Positions 8,594 to 17,207 of a stretch of DNA of 64,000 bases are shown here, in pieces (position 1 is the first letter of the stretch; each line of letters begins with the position of its first letter). A model generated the notes under the pieces. The model saw only the letters and a list, made by a program, of their open reading frames with translations, was not told where the DNA came from and did not search any database. The position numbers and the translations under genes are program-made. The stretch is from Actinoplanes sp. NBRC 103695 (lineage in GTDB: Bacteria; Actinomycetota; Actinomycetes; Mycobacteriales; Micromonosporaceae). The stretch lies in contig NZ_BSTL01000035.1 in the NCBI RefSeq assembly GCF_030269485.1, positions 5,045-69,044 on the forward strand. The letters are read 5' to 3'.

Positions 8594-11377
8594 TCAGCCT
8601 CGAGTGTCGACGTCGAAGTCGGCGAGATCGCTCGGTTCCAGGGTGCTCAGTTGCTCGTTGGTCGGATCGGGCAGCTCGGTGACGCGACCGGCATGCTGCT
8701 CGGTCATCTGCTGAAAGGCCTTGCGGGCAAACCGCCCGTTACCGAAGCCCTCGGCTCGGTCCACCGCGACGAACTTGTCCCACAGAGCCGTCCGGGCCGC
8801 CTCGGACAGGCGGTAATCGTGTTCGCGAGCCTGCGTCTCGACGATTTCCACCAGCTCACCGGCGGAGTAGTCGTCGAAGGTCAGCGTGCGGGAAAACCGT
8901 GAGGACAGGCCCGGGTTCGCGGCGATGAAGTGCTTCATGTGCTCCGGGTATCCGGCCACGATCACCACGACTTCCTCCCGGTGGTCTTCCATCAGTTTCA
9001 CCAGGGTGGAAATGGCCTCGTGCCCGAAGTCGTTCCCATGTCCCTCCGGCACCAGCGCGTACGCCTCGTCGATGAACAGCACCCCACCCATGGCCCGGCG
9101 GAACGCCGCCTGGGTCTTGGGTGCGGTGTGTCCCACGTACTCGCCGACCAGGGTTCCCCGGTCGACCTCGACCAGATGGCCGCTGGACAGCATGCCCAGT
9201 TCGGCCAGGAGTTGGCCGTAGAGCCGGGCCACAGTGGTCTTGCCGGTTCCCGGATTGCCGGCGAAGACGAGATGGCGCGACATCGGTGGCGGCGACAACC
9301 CCGCCTCACGGCGCCGCTTGACCATCTGCACCAGCTTGACCATCGTGCCCACGTCCCGTTTCACCCGGGTCAACCCGACCAGGCCGTTGAGCTGGGCCAG
9401 CAGCCGATCCAGGTCGACCGCCCCGGGCGCCGTCCCGGTGACCGAGCCTTCAGGCGCGGCCGGCTCCGCGGTTGCGGCCGGCGGGACCGGCCCGGGCAAC
9501 GTGCGGGCAGATGGGTCGGCGGAAGCGGGGAAGGTCGCGGACGCGACGCCGGCGCTCCAGCATTGCTCGAAGGTCGCGTCGGCGTCGTCGGCCGCGCTGA
9601 TGTCCTCGGCGGCGTCCCGCACGTGGCAGCGCACCAGCACCGGATCCGCCTTCGAACCGAGGTAGACGGCCGGGTATTCGGTGTTCGAGATCTCGACGTC
9701 GGTCAGCGTCCCGTGCGCGCCGGCGCCGAAATAGATTCCGTTCTTCGCGCACTTCGACACGCGTGTCGCCGAGATCGTCGGCCGGGCCCCGGACCAGATC
9801 GCAATGCCGCTGCCTCCGGCTCCGGTCACAGTGCAGTTCTCCAGCCTCGGCTCGGCTCCCTCGTCGAGGAAGATCCCGGCCGCGCCGCTGTTCGAGACTC
9901 GTACATTGACCGCGGTGGGCGCGGCGCCGGCGGCGACCTCGATACCGGTTTGAGTGACATCGCGGATCTCACAGTCGCGGAGCAGAGGCCGGTGCGGAGT
10001 GTCGACGCGCACGCCCACGTTGCCGCCGGTGATGGTCAGTCCTTCGAGCACCGCGTCGGCGGTCGCACTGATCTGTACGCCTTGAAGCTCGGCGCCCTCG
10101 ACGGCACCGCCTTGCACGCGCAGTAGTGCCCGGTCAATCGCCCGGATGCCGATCTCCGGGGTTCCGGCGACAACGCAACCGGCCATCGTGACTGATGCGT
10201 TGCCCAGGACGTGGACCGCGGTCAGGCCGGACCGCCGCAGTTCACAGTCCTGGAGCATCAGCCGGCCACCAGCTACGTACACGGCGTTGGCCGCGGAATC
10301 GAGGATCTTGCCGCTGATGACGTGGACCTGGGCATCGTCCTGAACCGCCAGCGCGGTCTGCACGCTGTTGGTGATCCGGGTGTCGACCACCGCGGTCCGT
10401 GAATCGCCTGTGGCGATCAGAGCCACCGTTCCGGTTCGTTCGAGGTCGGTGTCGGTCATCACCATCTGGGCGGCTTCGCTGAGCTGGACACCCGCACCCT
10501 CGGTCCGGCTGACCCGGCACCGTTCCAGCCGCACCCCGCCCTCGGTACCCGGATCGCCCGGACCGGACTCGGGCAGCCGCAGCAGCGGCAGGTCGGACCA
10601 CCAGCCGGCCGGGAAGGGCGCGCCGCCACGAATCCGGACGCCGTCGCCGCGTACGTCATGGATGGCGGTGTCCCGCAACCACACCTGCCCGGCTCCGGTC
10701 AGCTCGACGGCTGCCGATCCGACGCGTCCGATGTCGCAATGGTCGAGTACGCCGACCGCGGTATTCGCGATGCGGACGCCGATCCCCGCCACTTCGTTGA
10801 GTGTGGTCTTCAGCAGCTCGATCCGGGAGGCTCCGACGGCCACGACCCCTGAGCCCTCCGCCCGCTCCAGCCTCAGGTCGGTTGCCTTCACCTCCGCGCC
10901 GTCGAGCACGGCGAGGCCGATCGCCGCGGTGTCCTCGATCGCGGACGACCGCAGGGCCAGCGTCGCCGCACCGCTGGCCTCGACCGAACCTCCGATGACG
11001 GTCGCGCCGTCCAGGGTCAGGTGGCCTCCGGTCACCGTCACCGCCGCCTGGTCCGGTTGGAGACCGCGTACCGTCAGTCCCCGCACCACCGCCGTGCCGG
11101 CCCGCACCGCCAGCACCGGGCCTTCCGTCGAGGTCAGCTCGACCGCACCGCCGCCCTCCTCGGCGACGATCGTGACGGACCGGTCGAGCACCAGCCGTTC
11201 CCGATAGACGCCGGGCGCCACCGATACGACGGAACCAGCCTTGGCCGCCCGCACCGCCGACCCGATCGTCCGATGCCGGCTCCAAGCGCGGGTGCTGACC
11301 CGTTCCATCCGGCCGGTCGCGGTGATGCCCGACTCCACACTGCCCGGTACCGGCGTACCGGCTCGGCTGTCAGGCAT
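8594..11377 (-). CDS. Beta-helix repeat protein fused to EccA-type AAA+ ATPase
   Basis: 927 residues in two parts. Residues about 30-610 are a right-handed parallel beta-helix made of many 22-24 residue turns (patterns such as GVRLERCRVSRTEGAGVQL and AVNVRVSNSGAAGIFL), as in pectate-lyase-like/NosD proteins. Residues about 650-900 are a CbxX/CfqX-type AAA+ domain as in EccA: Walker A GNPGTGKTT (about 707), Walker B VLFIDEAY (about 766) and an arginine region SSRFSRTLTF. EccA ATPases act in the cytosol on T7SS substrates, so the beta-helix may be a substrate-recognition or scaffold arm (inference). No signal peptide is seen. It overlaps the upstream gene by 8 nt. Confidence 0.88.
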   Translation of the reverse strand: MPDSRAGTPVPGSVESGITATGRMERVSTRAWSRHRTIGSAVRAAKAGSVVSVAPGVYRERLVLDRSVTIVAEEGGGAVELTSTEGPVLAVRAGTAVVRGLTVRGLQPDQAAVTVTGGHLTLDGATVIGGSVEASGAATLALRSSAIEDTAAIGLAVLDGAEVKATDLRLERAEGSGVVAVGASRIELLKTTLNEVAGIGVRIANTAVGVLDHCDIGRVGSAAVELTGAGQVWLRDTAIHDVRGDGVRIRGGAPFPAGWWSDLPLLRLPESGPGDPGTEGGVRLERCRVSRTEGAGVQLSEAAQMVMTDTDLERTGTVALIATGDSRTAVVDTRITNSVQTALAVQDDAQVHVISGKILDSAANAVYVAGGRLMLQDCELRRSGLTAVHVLGNASVTMAGCVVAGTPEIGIRAIDRALLRVQGGAVEGAELQGVQISATADAVLEGLTITGGNVGVRVDTPHRPLLRDCEIRDVTQTGIEVAAGAAPTAVNVRVSNSGAAGIFLDEGAEPRLENCTVTGAGGSGIAIWSGARPTISATRVSKCAKNGIYFGAGAHGTLTDVEISNTEYPAVYLGSKADPVLVRCHVRDAAEDISAADDADATFEQCWSAGVASATFPASADPSARTLPGPVPPAATAEPAAPEGSVTGTAPGAVDLDRLLAQLNGLVGLTRVKRDVGTMVKLVQMVKRRREAGLSPPPMSRHLVFAGNPGTGKTTVARLYGQLLAELGMLSSGHLVEVDRGTLVGEYVGHTAPKTQAAFRRAMGGVLFIDEAYALVPEGHGNDFGHEAISTLVKLMEDHREEVVVIVAGYPEHMKHFIAANPGLSSRFSRTLTFDDYSAGELVEIVETQAREHDYRLSEAARTALWDKFVAVDRAEGFGNGRFARKAFQQMTEQHAGRVTELPDPTNEQLSTLEPSDLADFDVDTRG

Positions 11378-12140
11378 GACAATCCGCCTTCATCTGCCCC
11401 AGCAACAGGCGGCCGTCCGATCGGCCCCGGCTCTTCGCGGCGTCCAGACTCACTGTCAGCTCGTTCTGGACCGGGAAGGAGCCGGCCTCGACCCAGGCTC
11501 CCGCCTGGCGGGAGACATCGATGGTGAAGCTGGCGTACACCGCACCCCCGGACCCGGACACCGAATAGCCGACCGTCCCGGTCGGTACGATGCCCGGCGC
11601 CGCCGGTACGTGCACCGCGATGCGGCAGGTTCTCGCTTCCTTGGGGGGCTTGAACCACCAGAGAGCCGACCGGCGGGATCCCTTCTCGCGCATCACTTCC
11701 AGCGGCACGACGGCATAGGTTCCGTGGCAGCCGTCCTGGGTCCAACCGCCGGTACTCGCGGTACGCCAGTCACCGTCCCGCCCTTCCGCGGTGAACCCCC
11801 GGTCCGCGGCGGCCGCGCAGTCCCAGCCGGCCACACTCGCCCAGTTGACGACCTTCGGCGCCGGAGGCTTCACCTTCTGTCCCTGCGGACCCTGCTCCCC
11901 TGGCCGCAGCGGGTGGATCAAGCTCCAGAACACACCCACCACGACCGCACCGACCGCGACCAGCGCCGTGACCGTCATGAGCGTCGGCCAGCGCACTGTC
12001 AGCCGTTCACTGGCCGGCACCTCGGCGGCGTACTCGACGAACGCGCGCACGAAGCTGTTGCGCTGCTCCAGATCGGCGGACGGATTGCCGGTATCCCTCG
12101 GCGGCATCACCACCGGCGGCCCCGGGCGGCTGGCAGTCAT
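11370..12140 (-). CDS. T7SS-locus single-pass membrane protein, unknown
   Basis: 256 residues. A cytosolic N-terminal stretch of about 50 residues is followed by one membrane helix (LMTVTALVAVGAVVVGVFW, about 54-72) and an extracellular domain of about 180 residues with four scattered Cys and many Trp/aromatic residues. I recognise no family. It overlaps the mycosin-like gene by ATGA (12137-12140) and the AAA gene by 8 nt, so it is translated as part of the T7SS operon. It occupies the slot where EccB or EccE might be expected but lacks their signatures. Confidence 0.75.
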   Translation of the reverse strand: MTASRPGPPVVMPPRDTGNPSADLEQRNSFVRAFVEYAAEVPASERLTVRWPTLMTVTALVAVGAVVVGVFWSLIHPLRPGEQGPQGQKVKPPAPKVVNWASVAGWDCAAAADRGFTAEGRDGDWRTASTGGWTQDGCHGTYAVVPLEVMREKGSRRSALWWFKPPKEARTCRIAVHVPAAPGIVPTGTVGYSVSGSGGAVYASFTIDVSRQAGAWVEAGSFPVQNELTVSLDAAKSRGRSDGRLLLGQMKADCHA

Positions 12141-13927
12141 GGCGTTTCGGGACGCTGCTGAGACGACCTGCCTCCGACCGATGCCTTCGGCGCGGCCTCG
12201 GCCTCATCGTCCCGGGGCTGACCGGCCGGTACCGTCACCGGAGCGCCATTGTCCGGCTCGTCCTCGACCGGCGGCGCTTCATGTTCCGGTTTGCGGGAAA
12301 CCGTCGGAGCCAGGGGTGCGGCGGCCGGTGGCAGGTGGCCGGCGTAGGCCGGCGGTGCGGTGGCTACCGGACCGGGGCCGCCGCCGTCGTCATCGTCCTC
12401 ATCGGATTGGTCCCGCAGCAGACGGCGGATCCGGAAGACCAGCAGCAGGGCGGCGGCCAGGGCGACCAGCGTGACGACGGCCAGCAGCGTGGAACGCGTG
12501 CCGGACGAGCCGGAAATCAGCTTCCCGGCATGCTCACGCGGCGCGCCATCGGTGTTCGCGACCTCCTGCGGCAACACCTTCGTCACCGCGGCAGCCGGAT
12601 TGATCATGCCCCAGCCGAACCGGCCATCCGGCGGCGGACTGTCACTCAGCTTGTCGGATGTCAGCTTCAGGCGCTGCGCGACCTGCTGCGCGGTCAGGTC
12701 AGGGTAGGCGGCACGGACGAGCGCGGCGACGCCGGCGGTGAGGGCGACCGCATACTCGGTGCCGCTGCCGGCGACCGACCCCACGCCGGTGATTCCGATG
12801 CTGCTCACATTGATCCCGGGCGCCACCACGTCGATGCCACCGCTGCGGTAGTCCGCGGCACGCTGGCTGTCCATGCCGACCCCGGCCACCCGCAACACCC
12901 CGGCGCCGATCTTCGCATCCGGGTTGATCGGCACGGAGCCCAGCGAGGCACCGCTGACGACGACGACGTCCCGGTCCACGGCCGCCATCATGGCCTTGGC
13001 CACCTCGGGTTTGGCGGTATCGACGTACTTGCCCAAGGCGATGACAGTCGCACCAGCACCGACCGCGGCCTCGATGGCTGACGCGCCGTCGGCCGGCTGC
13101 GCCTTGGCGTCAGCGCCGGTGACCCGGACCGGCATGACGATGCAATCCGGCGCGACGCCCTTGACTCCGGCGCCCCCGCCCTGCTGGCCCACGATCAACC
13201 CGGCCATCGCGGTGCCCGACCCGAGGCAGTCGGTGTCGCCACGGCCGCTGCCGTTGACGATGTCCATGCCGACCGCGACGTGCCCGCTCAGTGGCGCGAG
13301 GCTACCGTCCACACCGGAATCGATCACTGCGACCCGCTGTCCTTTGCCGCGGCTCTGCGGCCAAGCCCGTTCGGCCGCCAGGCGCAGGCTCGCCCAATCC
13401 GAGCGGCCGCCCGACCCCCCGGTCGCGCAAGGCCCCTTCTTCGACGCTCGTGGCTGCTTCGGTGGTTTGCTCGGCACCTTGGAAGCGGCGCCCACCTGCG
13501 CCTGCGGCACCTTCGGAGGCGACTTGGGCGCGGACTTCTCCCGGTCGTTCTTCGGCTTGGGCTTGGTCGGCGCCGACGGCACTTTGTCGGGGAGTACGCC
13601 GTACTTCACTTCATCGCCGTATCCGTCCCACGGCAGCGACAGCACCCAGCCGGCACGCAGGCTCGACGCATCGGTCAGCCGCCCGCCATCCGGTTGTTTG
13701 CGCCCGCTGTTGAGGTTGAAGATCTCCACCGAACGGGCGCCGTCACCCAGGAACCGGCCGGCTATCTCGGTGAGGTTTTCCGGTTTGCCCTGGTAAGACG
13801 AATTGACCACGTAGTACTTCACGTAGTCGTCGCCGGCCGACGCCGGTGCGGCCGCTCCGCCGATCACCGCCGCCATAACGCCCACCGCGAGGCAGGCCCC
13901 ACCCACCGACCGAGTAATCCAGGACAT
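12137..13927 (-). CDS. Mycosin-like subtilase (MycP family) lacking catalytic residues
   Basis: 596 residues from the ATG at 13927 (AAGGGGAAG upstream; the frame also extends to an ATG at 13987). Order: Sec signal peptide; a LysM-like segment (about 35-105); a Pro/Lys-rich linker; a peptidase S8-like domain (about 175-425); a Pro-rich region; and a late membrane helix (STLLAVVTLVALAAALLLVF), which is mycosin architecture. The Asp motif is intact (VIDSGVDG, Asp about 203). The His motif reads CLGSGTAMAG (Ser at the His position, about 237) and the Ser motif reads GSGTEYAVALTAG (Glu at the nucleophile, about 391). The oxyanion Asn is also absent. It is probably a structural pseudoprotease; mycosins are known to stabilise the T7SS complex independently of cleavage. 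Confidence 0.87.
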   Translation of the reverse strand: MSWITRSVGGACLAVGVMAAVIGGAAAPASAGDDYVKYYVVNSSYQGKPENLTEIAGRFLGDGARSVEIFNLNSGRKQPDGGRLTDASSLRAGWVLSLPWDGYGDEVKYGVLPDKVPSAPTKPKPKNDREKSAPKSPPKVPQAQVGAASKVPSKPPKQPRASKKGPCATGGSGGRSDWASLRLAAERAWPQSRGKGQRVAVIDSGVDGSLAPLSGHVAVGMDIVNGSGRGDTDCLGSGTAMAGLIVGQQGGGAGVKGVAPDCIVMPVRVTGADAKAQPADGASAIEAAVGAGATVIALGKYVDTAKPEVAKAMMAAVDRDVVVVSGASLGSVPINPDAKIGAGVLRVAGVGMDSQRAADYRSGGIDVVAPGINVSSIGITGVGSVAGSGTEYAVALTAGVAALVRAAYPDLTAQQVAQRLKLTSDKLSDSPPPDGRFGWGMINPAAAVTKVLPQEVANTDGAPREHAGKLISGSSGTRSTLLAVVTLVALAAALLLVFRIRRLLRDQSDEDDDDGGGPGPVATAPPAYAGHLPPAAAPLAPTVSRKPEHEAPPVEDEPDNGAPVTVPAGQPRDDEAEAAPKASVGGRSSQQRPETP

Positions 13928-13986
13928 TCGCCACTTCCCCTTATCGTCGTCCAAGGCGGGTTCTGGTGCCGGTTGCGCTCGGCTCA

Positions 13987-14544
13987 TCAGTTGGCCGGAC
14001 GGTGCAGGTAGACCGTCACCACCGGTGGGCCGCCGACTGTTCGGATCCGCACCAGGTCGAGGTCGGCCAGCTTGCCCGGCACCTCGCCGTCCACTCGTGC
14101 CCGGTGACGGCCACCGTCATCAGCCCCGGTGAGCCGGCACCGGTCAGCGGGCCCACCACGAACAAGGTGCCGAACCCGGCGAACAGCAAGACGGACAGCG
14201 CCAGGGCGGTCCGCATGAGTGCGATCCGCTGGGTCCGGCCGCGGTGGCCCGGACCGCGGGATGCCGACGGCCCGGGCGGGCGCAACCGAACGGAGCCGGG
14301 CCGGCCCCGCCTCTTGGCGGGACCAGCCGAGATGCCCGTCCCGTCCGATCCTGGTGCGCTGTCGGCATCGAGCAGTGCGAGGGCGGCCAAGACCTCGCAC
14401 ACCTCCACGTCGGCGGCCCGGCAGACCGCGCAGGTGCCTGTCTACCGCATCGCTCTCCACCAAGCTCAGGGCACCCAGATGATGCGGACCGAGCAGTTCG
14501 GTCACGTGTCCGTCCCGGCCGGGAGGGTCGGATAGGCCCGGCAC
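13987..14544 (-). pseudogene. Anti-sigma factor, interrupted by two compensating frameshifts
   Basis: The N-terminus in one frame (ELLGPHHLGALSLVESDAVDRHLR) matches the helical start of zinc-binding anti-sigma proteins. After an apparent extra base near 14425-14431 the next frame continues VCRAADVEVCEVLAALALLDAD, a Pro/Arg linker and a membrane helix (LALSVLLFAGFGTLFVVG). Near 14090-14105 a missing base returns to the first frame, which ends VRIRTVGGPPVVTVYLHRPAN. The two shifts cancel. The HxxxC zinc motif is only partly kept. Either the gene is decaying or the assembly has two indels. Its stop shares a base with an upstream ATG of the mycosin frame. It lies downstream of the ECF sigma gene, its likely partner. 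Confidence 0.7.
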
Positions 14545-14581
14545 GCCGATCAGCGTCCCCGCCCGCCGGACCCGGCAGGCG

Positions 14582-15154
14582 TCACTGCTTCACGAATCGC
14601 CACTTCTGATCCCTCTGGTTGTCGTGTCGGTTCGTCTGCTCGACCCAGTAGCCGTTCCAGCTCGTACCGTCTTCCTTCTTGATTCCGGCCTGCTCGGCCG
14701 CGACAGCGGCCGGCCACAGGTCGCCGTCGAGCTTGGCGGCACGGAGACGTCCCACGTTCGCGCAGGTGCGGTGACCGAGCGCCAGGATGTTGGCCCGCCG
14801 GTCGCCGCGGCTGGCGTCGGTTGACGGCCGCCATTCGCCCCAGGCGTCGTTGTCGAGGCCGACGACCTGCTTGGCTGTGGCCGAGAAGGCAGAGGCGGCC
14901 ATCACCTGGGCGGCCACCTTGGGCGGGTTGAGCGCCGGGCAGGAGAGTGCCGCCTCGACCACGGCGGCGACGTCGGCGGCGGGCACCGGCTTGCCTTCCA
15001 GCTTGTCCGGGTCCGCCGTTGCGGCCGCATCGAGTCCGGCCCCGGCGCAACCGATGATGATCAGGACGAGTGCCATGACTTCGAGGCGCTGACGGCCGGT
15101 CTTCGGCATGACTCGTCGCCACGGGCAGCCACGGACGATGGCTAGTGCGTTCAT
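14582..15154 (-). CDS. Secreted lysozyme/lytic-transglycosylase-like protein, probably inactive
   Basis: 190 residues from 15154, or 175 from an ATG at 15109. A hydrophobic signal segment (VMALVLIIIGCAGAGL) precedes a lysozyme-like helical domain: ALSCPALNPPKVAAQVMAAS, then GEWRPSTDASRGDRRANILA and LGHRTCANVGRL. Related actinobacterial proteins read QIMAESGF at the catalytic Glu; here it is QVMAASAF, so the Glu is missing. It sits between the ECF sigma and anti-sigma genes. A peptidoglycan-binding role in assembly of the secretion apparatus is inference. Confidence 0.6.
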   Translation of the reverse strand: MNALAIVRGCPWRRVMPKTGRQRLEVMALVLIIIGCAGAGLDAAATADPDKLEGKPVPAADVAAVVEAALSCPALNPPKVAAQVMAASAFSATAKQVVGLDNDAWGEWRPSTDASRGDRRANILALGHRTCANVGRLRAAKLDGDLWPAAVAAEQAGIKKEDGTSWNGYWVEQTNRHDNQRDQKWRFVKQ

Positions 15155-15208
15155 CGGCTCACTCTTGGTCTCGTCGTTCCGGGTGTGGTTCGTCGCGAAC
15201 TTGACGGC

Positions 15209-15904
15209 TCAGAGAGACCGCCGGTTCAAGGACGTCAAGTTTTTTGACCCGCCGTCCGATGTATCGCCCCGCGGCCGCGGGTTGAACTCGAATCCCCGGC
15301 TGACGAGTGCTGCCCGGAGTGCCCGCACGGCGTGGAAGGTACGTGACTTGATCGTTCCCTCCGGGACCTCGAGGGCGTGGGCCGCCTCGGCCACCGAATG
15401 ATCGCGGAAGTGGAGCTCGACGAGGGTGCTTCGCCACCGCTCGGGCAGTGAGTCGAGAGCGGCCTGCACCTCGCGCGCGTCGAGCATGCGTTCGACGGCG
15501 TCGTCCGGGTCGGGTTGCGCCTCGATGAACGTGATCGGAAGTTCCGCCGGCCGGACGTCGGCCGACCGCCGCTGGTCGATGAGGAGGCGCTTGGCCACAG
15601 TGAACAGCCATGGCCGGTTCCAGTGCCCATCCGCGTTCCGCACGTCCGGGTGCTGCCAGGCCCTCAGCAACGTCTCCTGCGCGATGTCCTCGGCCCGCTG
15701 AACGTCGCCCCGGGTCAGCCGGGTCAAAAAGCTGAGCAGGACCGATGCGTGCACCTGCTGAAAGTGACGCAGGGCGGCGACATCCGCCTCCGTCTCCGCC
15801 ACGTACGGACCATCTTCGCTCTCACCCGAGATGAATCGCCCATGAATGGACGCCGCATCGGAGACGTCTTCAGGCGCGTTGCCGGACGTGGGTGAGGGCG
15901 ACAC
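15209..15904 (-). CDS. ECF-family RNA polymerase sigma factor
   Basis: 231 residues from the GTG at 15904; the frame is open back to 16105 and the true start is uncertain because no strong ribosome site is seen. Region 2: SFLTRLTRGDVQRAEDIAQE, TLLRAWQHPDV and RPWLFTVAKRLLIDQRRS. Region 4: ALDSLPERWRSTLVELHFRD, then a helix-turn-helix EAAHALEVPEGTIKSRTFHA. It heads the leftward cluster with an anti-sigma gene, so it probably directs transcription of the T7SS-like operon, possibly autogenously. Confidence 0.88.
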   Translation of the reverse strand: MSPSPTSGNAPEDVSDAASIHGRFISGESEDGPYVAETEADVAALRHFQQVHASVLLSFLTRLTRGDVQRAEDIAQETLLRAWQHPDVRNADGHWNRPWLFTVAKRLLIDQRRSADVRPAELPITFIEAQPDPDDAVERMLDAREVQAALDSLPERWRSTLVELHFRDHSVAEAAHALEVPEGTIKSRTFHAVRALRAALVSRGFEFNPRPRGDTSDGGSKNLTSLNRRSL

Positions 15905-16174
15905 GACGCCATTGTGTGGACTGGCCTGGCCCTCGATCCACGGCTGACCCGGCCGGAGGGCCGAACGCACCACCGCGCAGAGAACCAGGGCCAGCCGGAT
16001 GCCACCCTGAGCGATCGCAGCATCGGCCCCACCAGGCAAACTGTTCCATCGCCAGTGCGCAGCATCGCATGCGACACCTGACCGGCCGGCACCGGTGTGA
16101 ATCACATGCGGATTCGCTGCCTTACACGGCTTGGTGAGCGGCCCGGTTCACCGCTGCCGGAATCTTCCGCGGAA

Positions 16175-16354
16175 CTATCCTTGCAGGTAGGCCGGGACGG
16201 CCCAGACCCGGCGATGCTGCTCGTCGTCCTGGTACAGGCCGAGCTTGGTTGGGACGAGAGGAGCCTTGCTCCCATCTGCACGGATGGGAATCACAGAGCA
16301 GCCCGCATCGAACCATGCCATTGCTTTCGAGAGGGTTTCTGGTGTGCTATTCAC
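16175..16354 (-). pseudogene. N-terminal remnant of bifunctional DNA primase/polymerase
   Basis: A 59-codon frame starts at GTG 16352-16354 and ends at TAG 16175. It contains AMAWFDAGCSVIPIRADGSK followed by APLVP. This is the conserved opening of prim-pol replication proteins of actinobacterial integrative elements (helix, GWxVxPxxxxxKxP). The catalytic Asp motifs are missing, so only a remnant is left. It lies about 0.7 kb from tRNA-Ala, a typical integration target. Confidence 0.6.
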
Positions 16355-16995
16355 TTAGTCCCCATTGAGTTACTGCGCGCCATAGAAGATTCAGAACTGT
16401 CGGGCCGCTGGCGGCGTAGTCGCCGCTGGGATAGAGTCCTTGAGAGCCAGGCCGCAGTTTTATTGCAGCCAGGGAGGGGCGACCCCCACAGAAATTGTTG
16501 TGGGAGTCAGGCGCTTCCCGATGCTGGTCATTCGCGTAATTGGAGTTAGTCGTATGAACGCCCCGCGGTGCAGCCATAGGCCGGCCGTGGGGCTGCGCAC
16601 CGTTACGAAGGTGTCTGCGGTTGCCAGTCGGAGCCTTGAGGAAGGTTGCTGCTGGCTCTTCCGAGCCTTGCCGACGCGAGAGGCCAGAGACAGGCGCGGA
16701 GGCCCTAACTGCGGCTGCCCGAGGCTGTCTCGTTGAAGATGAGCGGCCGGCCCCCGAGGCGGCCAGCAACGCCGGCGGGAGGCCTCCCAGGCTGAAGTTC
16801 CCGCAGGACCCAGATGTGATTTGGGCCACTGCCGCCCAGCATTCAGACAGCCCGCCTGGAGGCTCACACGACGGCCAAGGTTCCTGATCCTGGGACGTTT
16901 CCGCAGCTCAGAGCCTGTTCAAGCACTACAGTACGGCTCTTCGGCGGCAAGGCGCCTACCGCACCTCAAGATCATGAGGTGTGCACATGTGTGCG
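16355..16995. other. Region without recognisable gene
   Basis: Frames here on either strand give no protein I recognise. GC content and codon pattern are less biased than in neighbouring genes, which fits decayed mobile DNA between the prim-pol remnant and tRNA-Ala. Confidence 0.5.
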
Positions 16996-17037
16996 CAAAA
17001 AAATTGGCACCACCCAACTTGGAGAGTTGGATGGTGC
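16996..17037 (-). terminator. Rho-independent terminator of tRNA-Ala
   Basis: On the minus strand a 13-bp stem (GCACCATCCAACT with AGTTGGGTGGTGC) is followed within three bases by seven T. It lies about 20 nt past the tRNA 3' end. Confidence 0.88.
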
Positions 17038-17058
17038 GTTTTCCCTGCTCAAACGGGG

Positions 17059-17131
17059 TGGAGCTGAGGGGACTCGAACCCCTGACCCCCACACTGCCAG
17101 TGTGGTGCGCTACCAGCTGCGCCACAGCCCC
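17059..17131 (-). tRNA. tRNA-Ala (GGC)
   Basis: 73 nt. The acceptor stem GGGGCTG pairs with CAGCTCC, the T loop is GGTTCGAGTCC, and the anticodon loop CTGGCAG gives anticodon GGC. CCA is not encoded after the discriminator A. A terminator follows. Confidence 0.95.
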
Positions 17132-17207
17132 TTGCTAAGCGCCTCAGGTCTCCCTGGGCACTTCCGGAATAGTACACACCTCCCCGAGCCCCGCGGGCGG
17201 GAGGGGT

